Positions 28,220-37,812 of a stretch of 64,000 bases of DNA are shown one piece after another. How positions within the stretch are numbered: the first letter of the stretch is position 1; the number at the start of each line of letters is the position of its first letter. The stretch comes from VGDP01 sp964530335. Its GTDB lineage: Bacteria > Pseudomonadota > Alphaproteobacteria > SP197. The translations under genes were made by a program, and so were the position numbers. The notes beneath the pieces are model-generated. The model worked only from the letters and a program-made list of their open reading frames with translations. It made no database searches and was not told where the DNA came from. Location: the NCBI GenBank assembly GCA_964530335.1, contig CAZGYG010000003.1, positions 1-64,000 of the forward strand, read 5' to 3'.

Positions 28220-28895
28220 TGACGTCGCCGACAACCTGGCCGCGGTGAAGGCGCGTATCGCCGCCGCGGCCCGGGCCGCCGGCCGCGACCCTGACAGTGT
28301 CACGCTGGTCGCCGTCGCCAAGACCCACGGCCCGGAACGAATCCAGCCGGCGCTCGTCGCCGGGCACCGGGTGTTCGGCGAGAACCGGGTGCAGGAGGCG
28401 CGCGCCAAATGGCCGGCCTTGCGCGAGCATTACCCGGACCTTGTGCTGCACCTGATCGGGCCACTGCAGACCAACAAGGCGCGCGACGCGCTGGCCCTGT
28501 TCGACGTGATCGAATCGGTGGATCGGCCGCGGCTCGCCGAGGCGCTCGCCCGCGAGATCGAGCGCGGCGGGCGGCGACCGCGCTGCTTCGTCCAGGTCAA
28601 CACCGGCGAGGAAGCGCAGAAGGCCGGCGTCGTGCCCGCCGAAGCCGACACGTTCATCGCCGCCTGCCGCGATGACTATGGCCTCGACGTGGCCGGGCTG
28701 ATGTGCATCCCGCCCGCCGACGAGCCGCCGGCGCCGCACTTCGCCCTGCTCGCCAAGATCGCGGAGCGCCATGGGCTTTCCGGTCTCAGCATGGGCATGA
28801 GCGCCGATTTCGAGACCGCGATCCGCTTCGGCGCGAGCCACGTGCGCATCGGCTCCGCCATCTTCGGCGCCCGCCCAACGCTGACGCGAGTCTAG
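28212..28895 (+). CDS. YggS family pyridoxal-phosphate homeostasis protein
   Basis: A 227-residue fold-type III PLP-binding protein that buffers PLP and affects amino-acid and cofactor balance; it has no known catalysis. The PLP lysine is in VTLVAVAKTHG; GENRVQEA, HLIGPLQTNKA and SMGMSADFETAI are family signatures. Usually it sits near proC or division genes; here it overlaps the sulfotransferase gene, which looks like chance operon capture. Confidence 0.95.
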   Translation: MSDDVADNLAAVKARIAAAARAAGRDPDSVTLVAVAKTHGPERIQPALVAGHRVFGENRVQEARAKWPALREHYPDLVLHLIGPLQTNKARDALALFDVIESVDRPRLAEALAREIERGGRRPRCFVQVNTGEEAQKAGVVPAEADTFIAACRDDYGLDVAGLMCIPPADEPPAPHFALLAKIAERHGLSGLSMGMSADFETAIRFGASHVRIGSAIFGARPTLTRV

Positions 28896-28980
28896 GGCGC
28901 GTTCTGATCCTATTGTATGAGCAGCGTTGGCGACGCCGTCCGATCGCACCCTGCTAGCGTTTCGTGTCGCTGGGGTGGCG

Positions 28981-29580
28981 TCAGAACGTTCGGTCGATGC
29001 GACGGCCGTTGGGCGTGGGCGTCGCTTCGTATTGGTCCATCGCCTGGGTCATGGCGTCGAGCGCGTCCTGGTAGCCGGTGATCGCGGGCACCCCCGGCGG
29101 CACGGTCGGCTCGACCTCGATCGACGCGGGTTCGACCGGGTCCGGCTCGGGCGTCGCTTGCGGCGTCGCGCTGGCCAACTCGACGTCCGGCGCCGCGCTG
29201 GCCAAGGCAGTGGGTTCCGTTTCGTCGTCGCCGAACACGGCGGCGTAGATGTGGCCACCGATGTCCTCGCCAGTCGTGCTCTCGATGATCGATTCGATGA
29301 CGCCGCTGATCAACCCAATCGGTCCGCCGAACAGGGTATCGCCCAGGATGCGCGCGGGCGCCGCCATCTCGTCGCCGGTCAATTCGCGATAGATCGTGCC
29401 GATGATCGGCAGGTGCTGGAGTGGATTGATGATGTCGAGAAAATCGGCGAAGCCGAACGTGCCGGCCTGCGCGACGGCGCCGGAGGGAGCGGCCACGCCG
29501 AAGATGAGCCCCGCCTCGCGGGCCTCGCTCGATCCGGCACGGACGCCGGCGGGCAGTACTCCGACCGAACCCAGGGACAC
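28981..29580 (-). CDS. Conserved alphaproteobacterial hypothetical protein
   Basis: A 199-residue protein from GTG at 29580 (AAGGGG 6 bases upstream). The central part FLDIINPLQHLPIIGTIYRE and GDTLFGGPIGLISGVIES is conserved, as I recall, in hypothetical proteins of Rhodospirillales and relatives; it contains amphipathic or weakly hydrophobic helices. The last 90 residues are Pro/Glu/Ala-rich and probably disordered. No signal peptide is obvious. Function unknown. Confidence 0.65.
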   Translation of the reverse strand: MSLGSVGVLPAGVRAGSSEAREAGLIFGVAAPSGAVAQAGTFGFADFLDIINPLQHLPIIGTIYRELTGDEMAAPARILGDTLFGGPIGLISGVIESIIESTTGEDIGGHIYAAVFGDDETEPTALASAAPDVELASATPQATPEPDPVEPASIEVEPTVPPGVPAITGYQDALDAMTQAMDQYEATPTPNGRRIDRTF

Positions 29581-29692
29581 GGCTTACCCCTTGCGTTTGC
29601 TTCTTGGTGAGCAATCGCCGTGCCGCGCCGAACTCTGGCTTAAGTAGTTGATTTCGTTGAGATTGCGACTCCCACGACCGGGCGCGCCCGCC

Positions 29693-29716
29693 CGCCAGGG
29701 CAAGTCTTGCCGGGCG
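29693..29716. terminator. Hairpin just after the Lon-like protease gene
   Basis: Nested arms CGCC...GGCAAG and CTTGCC...GGCG around one base, 6 bp past the stop of the leftward protease gene. It lacks a T tract, so it may be a Rho-type pause site rather than a classical terminator. Confidence 0.35.
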
Positions 29717-29721
29717 TCGGG

Positions 29722-32103
29722 TCAAGCGCGCAGGGCGGCGCGCTCGCTGAGTGCCTTGTCGAAGGCGGCGAGCCGCGCGAACGCGCGGCCGTAGACGCCG
29801 TCGGGCGGAAATCGGCCTTCGGCGTCCGGCCGCCCGGCCTTAAGGCCGCTCAGGTGCTCGATCGCGTCGTCGACCGACTCGATGCTCCAGATGTGGAAGC
29901 GCCCGTCGTTCACCGCGGCCATGATGTCCTCGCGCAGCGTCAGGTTGCGCTCGTTCGACACCGGAATGAGGCAGCCCTGGGTACCGGTCAGGCCGCGTTC
30001 GTTGCAGGCGCGGAAGAAACCCTCGATCTTCTGGTTGACGCCGCCGATGGCCTGGACCTGGCCGATCTGGTTGACCGAGCCGGTAATCGCGAGATCCTGG
30101 CGCAGCGGCACCTCGGCCAGCGACGAAATGATCGCGCACAGCTCGGCCATCGAGGCGCTGTCGCCTTCGACGCCGTCGTAGTTCTGCTCGAACGTGATCG
30201 AGGAGGTGAACGACAGCGGGAAACCGCGCGCGAACGTACCGCGCAGGAAGCCTTCGAGCCCGTAGACGCCCTTCTGCTGGATCGGCCCGCTGAGTTCGGT
30301 GAAGCGCTCGATATTGATGACGCCGTGGATGCCGACGTGCGAGCGGGCGGTGATGCGCACCGGCAGGCCGAAGGCGTGGTCGCCGGTCTCGAGATAGACA
30401 AGCCCGTTGACCTGGCCGATCACGCGGCCGGCGGTGTCGATCAGCGTCTCGCCCTTGAGGATGCTTTCCTGGCTGCGGTCCTCGAGGCGCGCGTTGCGCC
30501 GCCGGCGCTCGTCGAGCGCGCGGCGCACGTCGGCCACGGTGATGGTGTCGCCGGCGGTCTCCTCGACGTAGCGGCTGGCCTCGATCAGCACGTCCTCGAT
30601 CAACTCGAAGCGCGCCGACAGCTTGTCACGCTCGCCGGCCCAGCGCGCGCTTTGGCCCAGCAGCCGGTCGATCGCGCCGGCGTCGCAGCGCCGGTTGCAT
30701 TGCTCGCGCGCCGAACGCTGGATCAATCGCGTGTAGGTCGCCACGTCGCCATCGGTGGCTTCCATGTCGGCGTCGATGTCGGCCTTGACCTTGAAGAACG
30801 TGATGAAGCTCGGGTCGGCGGCGAACACCTGGTAGTACCACTGCGGCGCGCCGACGATGACGACCAGCAGCTTCAACGGGATCGGCTTGGGCGTCGGCGT
30901 GCCCGCCATCGGCGCCGTGCCGATGCGGTGCAGCTCCTCGATGCGGATCTCGCGGTCGCGCAGCGCGGCCTTGAGGTACGTCCAGCTCTGCGGTTCCATC
31001 GCCAGGGATTCGGCGCGCAGCACCAGGAACCCGCCGTTCGCCTTGTGCAGGGCGCCGGAGTGGATCTGGGTGAAGTCGGTCTCGAGCGTGCCGTTCGCGA
31101 TCCGGTACGTCATGGCGCCGAACAGGTTCTCGTAGGTCGGGTTCGGCTCGAGCACGACGGGCGGGTTGCGGCTGTCGCCGTTGTCGACCAGCACGTTGAC
31201 CGCGTAGCGCAGGACCGCGCTCTCGTCGGGCGCCTCGTCCTCGGCGCCGGCGCGCTGGAACAGGTGCAGGTGCTCGATCACGTCGACGCGCATCTCGGTC
31301 AGCCAGCGGCTCAGGCCCTTGAACCCGGCGAACTCGCTCTGCGCCGCGTCGAGCAGCGGCCCGATTGCCTCGTCGGCGATGCGATGGTTGATCCCCGTGA
31401 TGGACTCGCCGATCCGCGTTTCCGCGTGGCGCGCCTCGGTCCTGAGATCGTCGAGCAGCGGGTCGAGCGTGGCGATCGCGGCCTCGAGTGCGTGGCGCCG
31501 GTCGTCCGGCAGCTCGGCCAGGGCCTCGGCCGGCACGGGCTGGCCGTCCTCGCCGATCACGACGACGTTCAGGCCATGCGGCGTGCGCAGCACGTCGAGT
31601 CCGCCCTCGCGCGCCCGTGACCGCACGGTGGCGAACCGTTCGTCCAGGCTGGCGCGCGCGGATTCGTTCACGGCGCGCACCTCGTCGACATAGGCCTGAC
31701 TGTTGAGCGAACGGGCGAGCGTGGCGGCGAGCTGGGGCACCAGCTCCGCCATGCGGTCACGGAACTTGCGGCCGAGTCCGGCCGGCAGGCGGTAGGGCTT
31801 GGGCCGCGATGGCCGGGCGAAGTTGTTGAGGTAGACCCAGTCGTCGACCGGGGGCAGCTTGGCGGCGAACGCCCGCAGATAGCCGAGCGTCGCATTCATT
31901 CGCCCCGTCTGGTTCTCGCCCAGGACGAACACGTTGAAGCCTTCGTGGCGGATGCCGAGCGCGAAGCGCAGCGCCTCGCGCGCGCGCTGGTGCGAGCCCA
32001 GGTCGAACACCTGGACGTCGTCGACGGCCCGGCCGTCGACCGTGATTCGATCCGCGAACGACGGCAGGCCGACGGCGTTTGTCTCCAGCGGCTTGATGGC
32101 CAA
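29722..32103 (-). CDS. Lon-family (LonB-like, AAA_32) protease
   Basis: About 793 residues from a TTG at 32103 with GGGGAGGG six bases upstream. The C-terminal S16 protease domain has Ser649 (EGDSASMAE) and Lys692 (VNQKIEGFF), 43 apart exactly as in Lon. The N-terminal ATPase region is degenerate: P-loop-like LGENQTGRMNA has Arg for Lys, and the Walker B-like stretch is NGGFLVLRAESL. This fits the bacterial Lon-like AAA_32 branch, cytoplasmic and of unclear substrate. No linked heat-shock genes. Confidence 0.9.
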   Translation of the reverse strand: MAIKPLETNAVGLPSFADRITVDGRAVDDVQVFDLGSHQRAREALRFALGIRHEGFNVFVLGENQTGRMNATLGYLRAFAAKLPPVDDWVYLNNFARPSRPKPYRLPAGLGRKFRDRMAELVPQLAATLARSLNSQAYVDEVRAVNESARASLDERFATVRSRAREGGLDVLRTPHGLNVVVIGEDGQPVPAEALAELPDDRRHALEAAIATLDPLLDDLRTEARHAETRIGESITGINHRIADEAIGPLLDAAQSEFAGFKGLSRWLTEMRVDVIEHLHLFQRAGAEDEAPDESAVLRYAVNVLVDNGDSRNPPVVLEPNPTYENLFGAMTYRIANGTLETDFTQIHSGALHKANGGFLVLRAESLAMEPQSWTYLKAALRDREIRIEELHRIGTAPMAGTPTPKPIPLKLLVVIVGAPQWYYQVFAADPSFITFFKVKADIDADMEATDGDVATYTRLIQRSAREQCNRRCDAGAIDRLLGQSARWAGERDKLSARFELIEDVLIEASRYVEETAGDTITVADVRRALDERRRRNARLEDRSQESILKGETLIDTAGRVIGQVNGLVYLETGDHAFGLPVRITARSHVGIHGVINIERFTELSGPIQQKGVYGLEGFLRGTFARGFPLSFTSSITFEQNYDGVEGDSASMAELCAIISSLAEVPLRQDLAITGSVNQIGQVQAIGGVNQKIEGFFRACNERGLTGTQGCLIPVSNERNLTLREDIMAAVNDGRFHIWSIESVDDAIEHLSGLKAGRPDAEGRFPPDGVYGRAFARLAAFDKALSERAALRA

Positions 32104-32300
32104 ATCCAACCCTCCCCGTGGCGCGCGACCGAAGTCGATCCGACCACCGCCGCCCCGTCGCGTCAACGTAGCGCCCGGCCAAACCCGGTCAACAGCTTTC
32201 GGGGCTCGCGCTTCTTGGGGCCCGCTCTGGCCCCGGCGCGGCCGTTGCGGCACAATGACCCGGTCCGGGGCGCGGTCCGGGCGGCGGAGAAACCGGCTTC

Positions 32301-32990
32301 ATGGCGACCACCAAGGACATCCTGCTCGTCGACGACGACCAGACGCTGCGCGCGGCGCTGGCCGAACAGCTCCGCCTGCACGAGGAGTTCGCCGTGACCG
32401 AGGCGGACGGGGCGGCGCGCGCGCTCGACCTGGCGCGGTCCCAGCGCTTCGACCTGGTGCTGCTCGACGTCGGTCTGCCCGACATGGACGGGCGCGAGCT
32501 GTGCAAGGCCCTGCGCCGCGCCGGCCAGAAGATGCCGGTGATCATGCTGACGGCCGCCGTGGGCGAGGCCGACACCATCCTGGGGCTCGATTCCGGCGCC
32601 AACGACTACGTCGCCAAGCCGTTCAAGCTGGGCGTCCTGCTGGCGCGCATCCGGGCGCAGTTGCGCGCCCACGAACAGAGCGAGGACGCCACGTTCGTCA
32701 TCGGCCCCTACAACTTCCACCCGGCGCAGAAGCTGCTGGTCCACAAGGACACGCAGAAGAAGGTGCGGCTCACCGAGAAGGAAACGGGGATCCTCAAGTT
32801 CCTGCTGCGCTCGGGCGGGCAGCCGGTGGGGCGCGACGTGCTGCTCGACCAGGTATGGGGCTACAACGCCGCGGTCACCACCCACACGCTCGAGACACAC
32901 ATTTACCGCTTGCGCCAGAAGATCGAGCCCGACCCGTCGAACGCCACGCTGCTGATCACCGAGCTGGGCGGCTACCGGCTCAACCCGTGA
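32301..32990 (+). CDS. OmpR-family response regulator (orphan)
   Basis: A 229-residue receiver plus winged-helix DNA-binding protein. Receiver residues are intact: Asp11-Asp13 acidic cluster, phospho-acceptor Asp56 in LVLLDVGLPDMDG, Thr84 and Lys106 in NDYVAKPF. The effector domain carries LTEKETGILKFLLRSGG and THTLETHIYRLRQKIE. No histidine kinase is adjacent. Its 3' end overlaps the convergent MFS gene by 11 bp. Alphaproteobacterial regulators of this form are often essential, but identity with any named one is not claimed. Confidence 0.92.
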   Translation: MATTKDILLVDDDQTLRAALAEQLRLHEEFAVTEADGAARALDLARSQRFDLVLLDVGLPDMDGRELCKALRRAGQKMPVIMLTAAVGEADTILGLDSGANDYVAKPFKLGVLLARIRAQLRAHEQSEDATFVIGPYNFHPAQKLLVHKDTQKKVRLTEKETGILKFLLRSGGQPVGRDVLLDQVWGYNAAVTTHTLETHIYRLRQKIEPDPSNATLLITELGGYRLNP

Positions 32991-34161
32991 CGGCTCCAAG
33001 CCGGACAAGGCGGCGGACGAGCAACCAGGCCCCGGCGCCCGCGCCGAGCGTGAGCGCGCCGTAAAGCGGCCACACCGCGTCCCAACCGCCGAACCGCTCG
33101 ACCACCAGGGGCAGCAGCAGCGGCCCGGCCAGCACGCCGAAGTTGCGCCCGCGCATGAGCACGCCGAACGCCGCGGCTCCGGCGCCCTTGTGCCCCATGA
33201 CGATCCCCGGCATGGCGAACAGGCAGACCGGCGTCATGCCGCAGCACACGCCGTAGAGCACAAGCCCCACGAGCCCGGCGGCGCCATCGAGCCAGGGCAC
33301 GGCGAACCACACCGCCGCCTCGATCGCGATCGAACCGACGAACACGGGCGCCAGCGGCAGCCCGGCGCGCATCGCCCAGCCGGTCGCCAGGTTGAGCACC
33401 AGGACGGCGAACGGGACCAGGCTGGCGGCGCCGATCGCCTGGTCGGCGCCGAGCCCCAACCCGGTCACCAGATAAACGTTGAGCCAGCCCACGAAGCTGA
33501 TGTATTGCCCCGCCCACAGCAGGTAGACGAGCGAAGCGAGCACGAGCGCCCGCCGCTCGGCCGCGCTGGCCGCCGTGCCCGCCGCGCCGGCGCTCAAGGT
33601 GAACCCCCGGGGGCCGGCCGCCCGGGTCCAGGCCAGAACGGCGAGCGCGGCGCCGAGCGCGACCCACCACACCCATTGCCACGACCCCGCGGCGGCGAAC
33701 GGGTAGGCGATGGCGTTGGCCAGGAGCTGGCCGATCGGCACCCACGCGGCGGAGATGCCGGCGACGAACACGGCCTGGCCCGGCGCCGCCGCCCGCATGG
33801 CGATGGCCGGGCCGGCGATGGCCAGCACCGTGAAGCCGAGCCCCTCGAAACCGCGCGCGGCCAGCATGACGAGGCCGCTTTCCGGCATGGCGAGGCCGAG
33901 CGCGCAGCCCACGGCGATCGCGGCGCACGCGGCCTCGACCAGGCGGAGCCCGAGGCGTTCGAGCGCGTGCCCGGCGCGCACCGACAAGGCCAAGCCGAGC
34001 AGGGCGTAGATCGCCATCAGGCCGCCGGCCAGCTTCGGGTCGTAACCGTAGCGCTCGAGCAGAATCGGCAGGACCGGCGGCAGCTTGTAATGCTCGAACG
34101 TCGCGAGCACGGCGAGCGTCAGGCCGAAGGCAACGCCCGCCCAGCGCGTCCCGCCGGTCAT
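32980..34161 (-). CDS. MFS transporter
   Basis: A 393-residue major-facilitator protein with about 12 hydrophobic helices and the usual halves. It begins MTGGTRWAGVAFGLTLAVLA with the first helix, and KLPPVLPILLERYGYDPKLAG follows, as in CynX/NarK-like or sugar-export branches. The substrate cannot be told. The ATG at 34161 begins where hydrophobicity begins. It is divergent from the metallo-beta-lactamase-fold gene. Confidence 0.85.
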   Translation of the reverse strand: MTGGTRWAGVAFGLTLAVLATFEHYKLPPVLPILLERYGYDPKLAGGLMAIYALLGLALSVRAGHALERLGLRLVEAACAAIAVGCALGLAMPESGLVMLAARGFEGLGFTVLAIAGPAIAMRAAAPGQAVFVAGISAAWVPIGQLLANAIAYPFAAAGSWQWVWWVALGAALAVLAWTRAAGPRGFTLSAGAAGTAASAAERRALVLASLVYLLWAGQYISFVGWLNVYLVTGLGLGADQAIGAASLVPFAVLVLNLATGWAMRAGLPLAPVFVGSIAIEAAVWFAVPWLDGAAGLVGLVLYGVCCGMTPVCLFAMPGIVMGHKGAGAAAFGVLMRGRNFGVLAGPLLLPLVVERFGGWDAVWPLYGALTLGAGAGAWLLVRRLVRLGAVTG

Positions 34162-34261
34162 GGTCCGACCGTCACGGCGCCGGTCGTCATGGTGTTGGCC
34201 GGGCCTTCCGCCGGGCGGCAGGGTCGGGCAGACTGCGCCGGTGATTCGGCCGAGGGCTGGC

Positions 34262-35107
34262 GTGACGTCGAAGGTGACTTCCAGGCAAGGCGATTTCTTC
34301 GTTCGGTTCTGGGGCGTGCGCGGCAGCATCCCGTGCCCGGGGCCCGACACCGTGCGCTACGGCGGCAACACGAGCTGCCTCGAGGTGCGTTGCGGCGAGC
34401 ACCTGCTGATCTTCGACGCCGGCACCGGGCTCCGGCTGCTCGATCGCGCCCTCGGCGACGGGGCGCTCGACGCCGACGTGCTGTTCACCCACACCCATCT
34501 CGATCATGTCAACGGCTGGGCCTTCTTCACGCATCTGCGCGAGCCCGGAAACCGGTTCGCCGTGTGGGCGGGACACCTGAACGACACGCACCGGATCGAC
34601 GCCGTGCTCGCGCGCTTCCTCGAGGACCCGCTGGCGCCGGTGCACGCCGGCAACCTGGCCGCGGCCCTGACCTACCACGAGTTCCGCCAGGGCGACAGGC
34701 TGACCCCGCGCCCGGGCGTGACCATCCGCACGGCGCGGCTCAACCATCCCAACGACGCGACCGGCTACCGCGTCGAGTATGGCGGACACGCGATCTGCTA
34801 CGTCACCGACACCGAGCACCGCGCGGATGTCCGCGATCCGGCGATCCTCGGCCTGATCGAAGGCGCGGACATCTTCATCTACGACGCGACCTACCGCGAC
34901 GACGAGTACCCGAAGTACGCCGGTTGGGGCCACTCGACCTGGCAGGAGGGCATGCGGCTCGCCGACGCCGCCAGCGTCGGCACCTACGTCGCGTTCCACC
35001 ACGATCCGGGCCACGGCGACGACGCCATGGACGCCATCGCCCACGAGCTCGCCCAGGCCCGCCCCGGCTCGGTTGTCGCGCGCGAGGGCATGGTGCTCAG
35101 GCCCTAG
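34262..35107 (+). CDS. MBL-fold metallohydrolase
   Basis: A 281-residue metallo-beta-lactamase-fold enzyme. Features: the opening FFVRFWGVRGSIPCPGPDT common to the PhnP/cyclic-phosphodiesterase-like subgroup, metal motif THTHLDHVNG (HxHxDH), GGNTSC, the later ligands YVTDTEH and FHHDPGH. The GTG at 34262 is chosen for CGAGGG five bases upstream; an earlier GTG at 34241 is possible. Members hydrolyse phosphodiesters or act as signalling phosphatases; the substrate is not known. The methyltransferase gene follows 5 bp downstream. Confidence 0.88.
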   Translation: MTSKVTSRQGDFFVRFWGVRGSIPCPGPDTVRYGGNTSCLEVRCGEHLLIFDAGTGLRLLDRALGDGALDADVLFTHTHLDHVNGWAFFTHLREPGNRFAVWAGHLNDTHRIDAVLARFLEDPLAPVHAGNLAAALTYHEFRQGDRLTPRPGVTIRTARLNHPNDATGYRVEYGGHAICYVTDTEHRADVRDPAILGLIEGADIFIYDATYRDDEYPKYAGWGHSTWQEGMRLADAASVGTYVAFHHDPGHGDDAMDAIAHELAQARPGSVVAREGMVLRP

Positions 35108-35112
35108 GCGTC

Positions 35113-35934
35113 ATGGGACGCGGCGCTCGATTCGCCTTCCTCACGGCGTTCGGGATCGCCCGGCTCGGCTTCTTCATTCCGTATCGCCACGCCGGCCGGG
35201 TGCCCGGGCCGGGAACACGCGCGCCCTACGGCCCGATCGAGCGCCTGTTCGCGGCCCACGAGGCCGTGTTCCAGGCCACACTCGATCGGGTCGAGGACCA
35301 GTGCCAGGCGCTCGAGTCGATCGGCGGCCGTCCGCCGGCGCCACGCTGGGACCAGGACTGGTTCCCCCGGCTCGACGCCGCGGTCGCGTACACGCTCGTG
35401 CGCGCGGCCCGGCCGCGCCTCATCGTCGAGGTCGGCTCGGGCCACTCGACCCGGTTCCTGGCCCGGGCGGTCGCGGACGAAGGCTCGGCCACGCGCATCG
35501 TCGCCATCGACCCGCAACCGCGCGCGCGAATTCCCGCCGTCGAGCACCTCGCCCGCGACCTTGGCGCCGTCGGTCACGGGATATTCGGCGCGCTCGGCGC
35601 CGGCGACGTCCTGTTCATCGATTCGAGCCACATCCTGATGCCGGGCACCGACGTGGACGTGCTGCTCAACCGGGTGCTGCCGGTGTTGCCGGCGGGCGCG
35701 CTGGTGCACGTCCACGACGTGTTCCTGCCCGACGACTACCCACCGGCGTGGTCGTGGCGCGGCTACAACGAGCAGCTCGGCATCGCCGCGCTGCTGAACG
35801 GCGGTGGCTGGCAGCCTCTGTTCGCCAGCCGCTACGTCATCACCCGCCGCCCGGAATGGCTGAAGGGCGTGCTCGCCCGCCTGCCGCTGGTGCCTGGCGC
35901 GCTCGAGACCAGCCTGTGGCTCAGGAAGCGCTGA
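35113..35934 (+). CDS. Class I SAM-dependent methyltransferase (Methyltransf_24 type)
   Basis: A 273-residue protein with SAM-binding VEVGSGHSTRFLARAV, acidic loop VAIDPQP and a second segment VLFIDSSHILMPGTD, as in Methyltransf_24 domains linked to cephalosporin-hydroxylase-like or sugar methyltransferases. The C-terminus has VHVHDVFLPDDYP. Five bp after the MBL-fold gene, so probably cotranscribed. The acceptor is unknown. Confidence 0.85.
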   Translation: MGRGARFAFLTAFGIARLGFFIPYRHAGRVPGPGTRAPYGPIERLFAAHEAVFQATLDRVEDQCQALESIGGRPPAPRWDQDWFPRLDAAVAYTLVRAARPRLIVEVGSGHSTRFLARAVADEGSATRIVAIDPQPRARIPAVEHLARDLGAVGHGIFGALGAGDVLFIDSSHILMPGTDVDVLLNRVLPVLPAGALVHVHDVFLPDDYPPAWSWRGYNEQLGIAALLNGGGWQPLFASRYVITRRPEWLKGVLARLPLVPGALETSLWLRKR

Positions 35935-35941
35935 CGCGCCG

Positions 35942-36643
35942 TCACGGCATGTCGAACACCAGGATCTCGGACTCGGCGCCGGTGCCGGCGATGGTGAGCG
36001 CGCCTTCGGCCGTGATCGCCGCGCCGTCGCCCTGGCCGAGTTCCTGGCCATCGAGCGTGACCGCGCCCAGCGCGACCTGCACCCAGGCGCGGCGACCCTG
36101 CGCGAGCTCGTGGCGCACAGACTGGCCTTGCGCGAGCACGGCCGCCAGGATCGTGGCGTCCTGGTGCACGGCGACCGCGGCGCCCGAGCCGGCCGGCCCG
36201 GCGATCGGCGCGAGCCGCCCGGCGAGAGTCTCGCGCGCCACCGCCTGCTGCTCGTAGCCGGGCGCGAGCCCGGCGCGGTCGGGCACGATCCAGATCTGCA
36301 GCAGGTGGACCGGCTGGGTCCGGGAATCGTTCATCTCGCTGTGCTGGATGCCGGTGCCGGCGCTCATGCGCTGCACGTCGCCCGGCCGGATGACCGAGCC
36401 GTTGCCCAGGCTGTCCTTGTGGCCGAGCGCGCCCTCGAGCACCCAGGTCACGATCTCCATGTCGCGGTGGCCGTGGGGCGGGAAGCCGGCGCCGGGCGCC
36501 ACCCAATCCTCGTTGATGACGCGCAGCGCCCCGAACCCCATGTGGTCCGGGTCGAAATACTCGGCGAACGAGAACGTGTGCCGGCTGTCGAGCCAATCGA
36601 ACTTCGACCGGCCACGCTCCACCGCCAGGCGAAGCGCGATCAC
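35942..36643 (-). CDS. Pirin family protein
   Basis: A 233-residue bicupin. The N-terminal domain shows FDPDHMGFGALRVINED, the metal-binding HGHRDMEIVTWVLEG and HSEMND, typical of pirin/quercetin 2,3-dioxygenase-like proteins, with His58/His60-type iron ligands present. The GTG overlaps the stop of the upstream ABC permease as GTGA. It is the last gene of the long leftward operon. Role (dioxygenase or redox sensor) uncertain. Confidence 0.92.
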   Translation of the reverse strand: MIALRLAVERGRSKFDWLDSRHTFSFAEYFDPDHMGFGALRVINEDWVAPGAGFPPHGHRDMEIVTWVLEGALGHKDSLGNGSVIRPGDVQRMSAGTGIQHSEMNDSRTQPVHLLQIWIVPDRAGLAPGYEQQAVARETLAGRLAPIAGPAGSGAAVAVHQDATILAAVLAQGQSVRHELAQGRRAWVQVALGAVTLDGQELGQGDGAAITAEGALTIAGTGAESEILVFDMP

Positions 36644-37812
36644 CGGTAGGGGTCGGCCGCGTCGCGCAAGCCGTCGCCCAGGAAATTGAACGCCAGCACG
36701 ATGATGATGACCGGCACCACCGGCATCATCAGCCACGGGTAGAGCGCGACGACGTTGATGTTCTGCGCCTCGTTGAGCAGCACGCCCCAGCTCGTGATCG
36801 GCGGCCGGAGCCCCAGCCCGAGGAACGACAGCGCCGTCTCGCCCAGGATCATCGCCGGCACCGACAGGGTGGCCGAGGCGATCAGGTGGCTGGTGAAGCT
36901 CGGCACAAGGTGGCGGAAGATGATGCGCGGCGGGCGCGCGCCGAGCAGCATGGCGGCGGTGGCGAAGTCCTCCTCGCGCAGCGCCAGCAGCTTCGAGCGC
37001 ACGGCCCGTCCGAGCCCGGTCCAATCGAGCAGGCCGAGGATGATGGTGATGCCAAAGTAGATGAAGATCGGGTTCCAGTTGACCGGCAACGCCGCCGACA
37101 GCGCCATCCACAACGGCAGCTCGGGGAAGCTGCGCAGGATCTCGATCAGGCGCTGCACCACGCTGTCGACCCAGCCGCCGTAGTAGCCGGCGAGCCCGCC
37201 GAACACCAGCCCGAGGACGAAGCTGATCGTGATGCCGACCAGCCCGATGGTCAGCGAGATGCGCGCGCCCACCACCATGCGCGACATCACGTCGCGCCCC
37301 AGCCGGTCGGTGCCGAACAGGAAGAACGTGCCGTCCTCGGCCGGGCAGACCAGGTGGAGCCGCATCGGCACCATGCCCCAGAACCGGTAGTCGTCGCCCA
37401 GGCACAGGTAGCGCAGGCGATCGACCTTGCCCAGGTTCGGCGTGTAGATGCGCTTGAGCGTGTCCATGTCGAGCCGGTAGTCGTAGCCGTAGACGAACGG
37501 TCCGACGAATTGGCCGTCGTGGAACAGATGCATGCCTTGGGGCGGGGCGTAGATGGAGTCCGTGTGCCGGGTGTGCAGGTTGTAGGGCGCGATGAGCTCG
37601 GCGATCAGCATGGTCGTGTAGCAGAACGCGAGCACCAGCCCGGAGATCACGGCGAGCTTGTGGCGGCGGAACTTCCACCACATGAGCCGCCACTGCGACG
37701 CTAGGTAATAGCTCTCCTGCTCGGCCGTCATCGCCTCGACGGCGTAAGCGTCGAACGGCGCGGCGGAAACGTAACGCTGAACGCGCCCCTCGGCGCCGGT
37801 CTGGTCGGTCAT
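36640..37812 (-). CDS. Peptide/nickel-type ABC transporter permease (OppC/DppC-like)
   Basis: A 390-residue inner-membrane permease. After a cytoplasmic N-terminal tail and first helix (KLAVISGLVLAFCYTTMLIAE) comes a periplasmic insert with TFFLFGTDRLGRDVMSRMV, the OppC signature, then the BPD-transport helices and the ATPase-contact loop with GETALSFLGLGLRPP. Start ATG overlaps the stop of the partner permease (TGATG). It forms a heterodimer channel with it. The insert between helix 1 and the signature is longer than in classic OppC. Confidence 0.93.
   Translation of the reverse strand: MTDQTGAEGRVQRYVSAAPFDAYAVEAMTAEQESYYLASQWRLMWWKFRRHKLAVISGLVLAFCYTTMLIAELIAPYNLHTRHTDSIYAPPQGMHLFHDGQFVGPFVYGYDYRLDMDTLKRIYTPNLGKVDRLRYLCLGDDYRFWGMVPMRLHLVCPAEDGTFFLFGTDRLGRDVMSRMVVGARISLTIGLVGITISFVLGLVFGGLAGYYGGWVDSVVQRLIEILRSFPELPLWMALSAALPVNWNPIFIYFGITIILGLLDWTGLGRAVRSKLLALREEDFATAAMLLGARPPRIIFRHLVPSFTSHLIASATLSVPAMILGETALSFLGLGLRPPITSWGVLLNEAQNINVVALYPWLMMPVVPVIIIVLAFNFLGDGLRDAADPYR

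Noticed and set aside
33190..35934. Long plus-strand frame running through the MFS region into the methyltransferase
   Set aside because: Only the last part (from 35113) matches a known family; the upstream part is antisense to the MFS gene.
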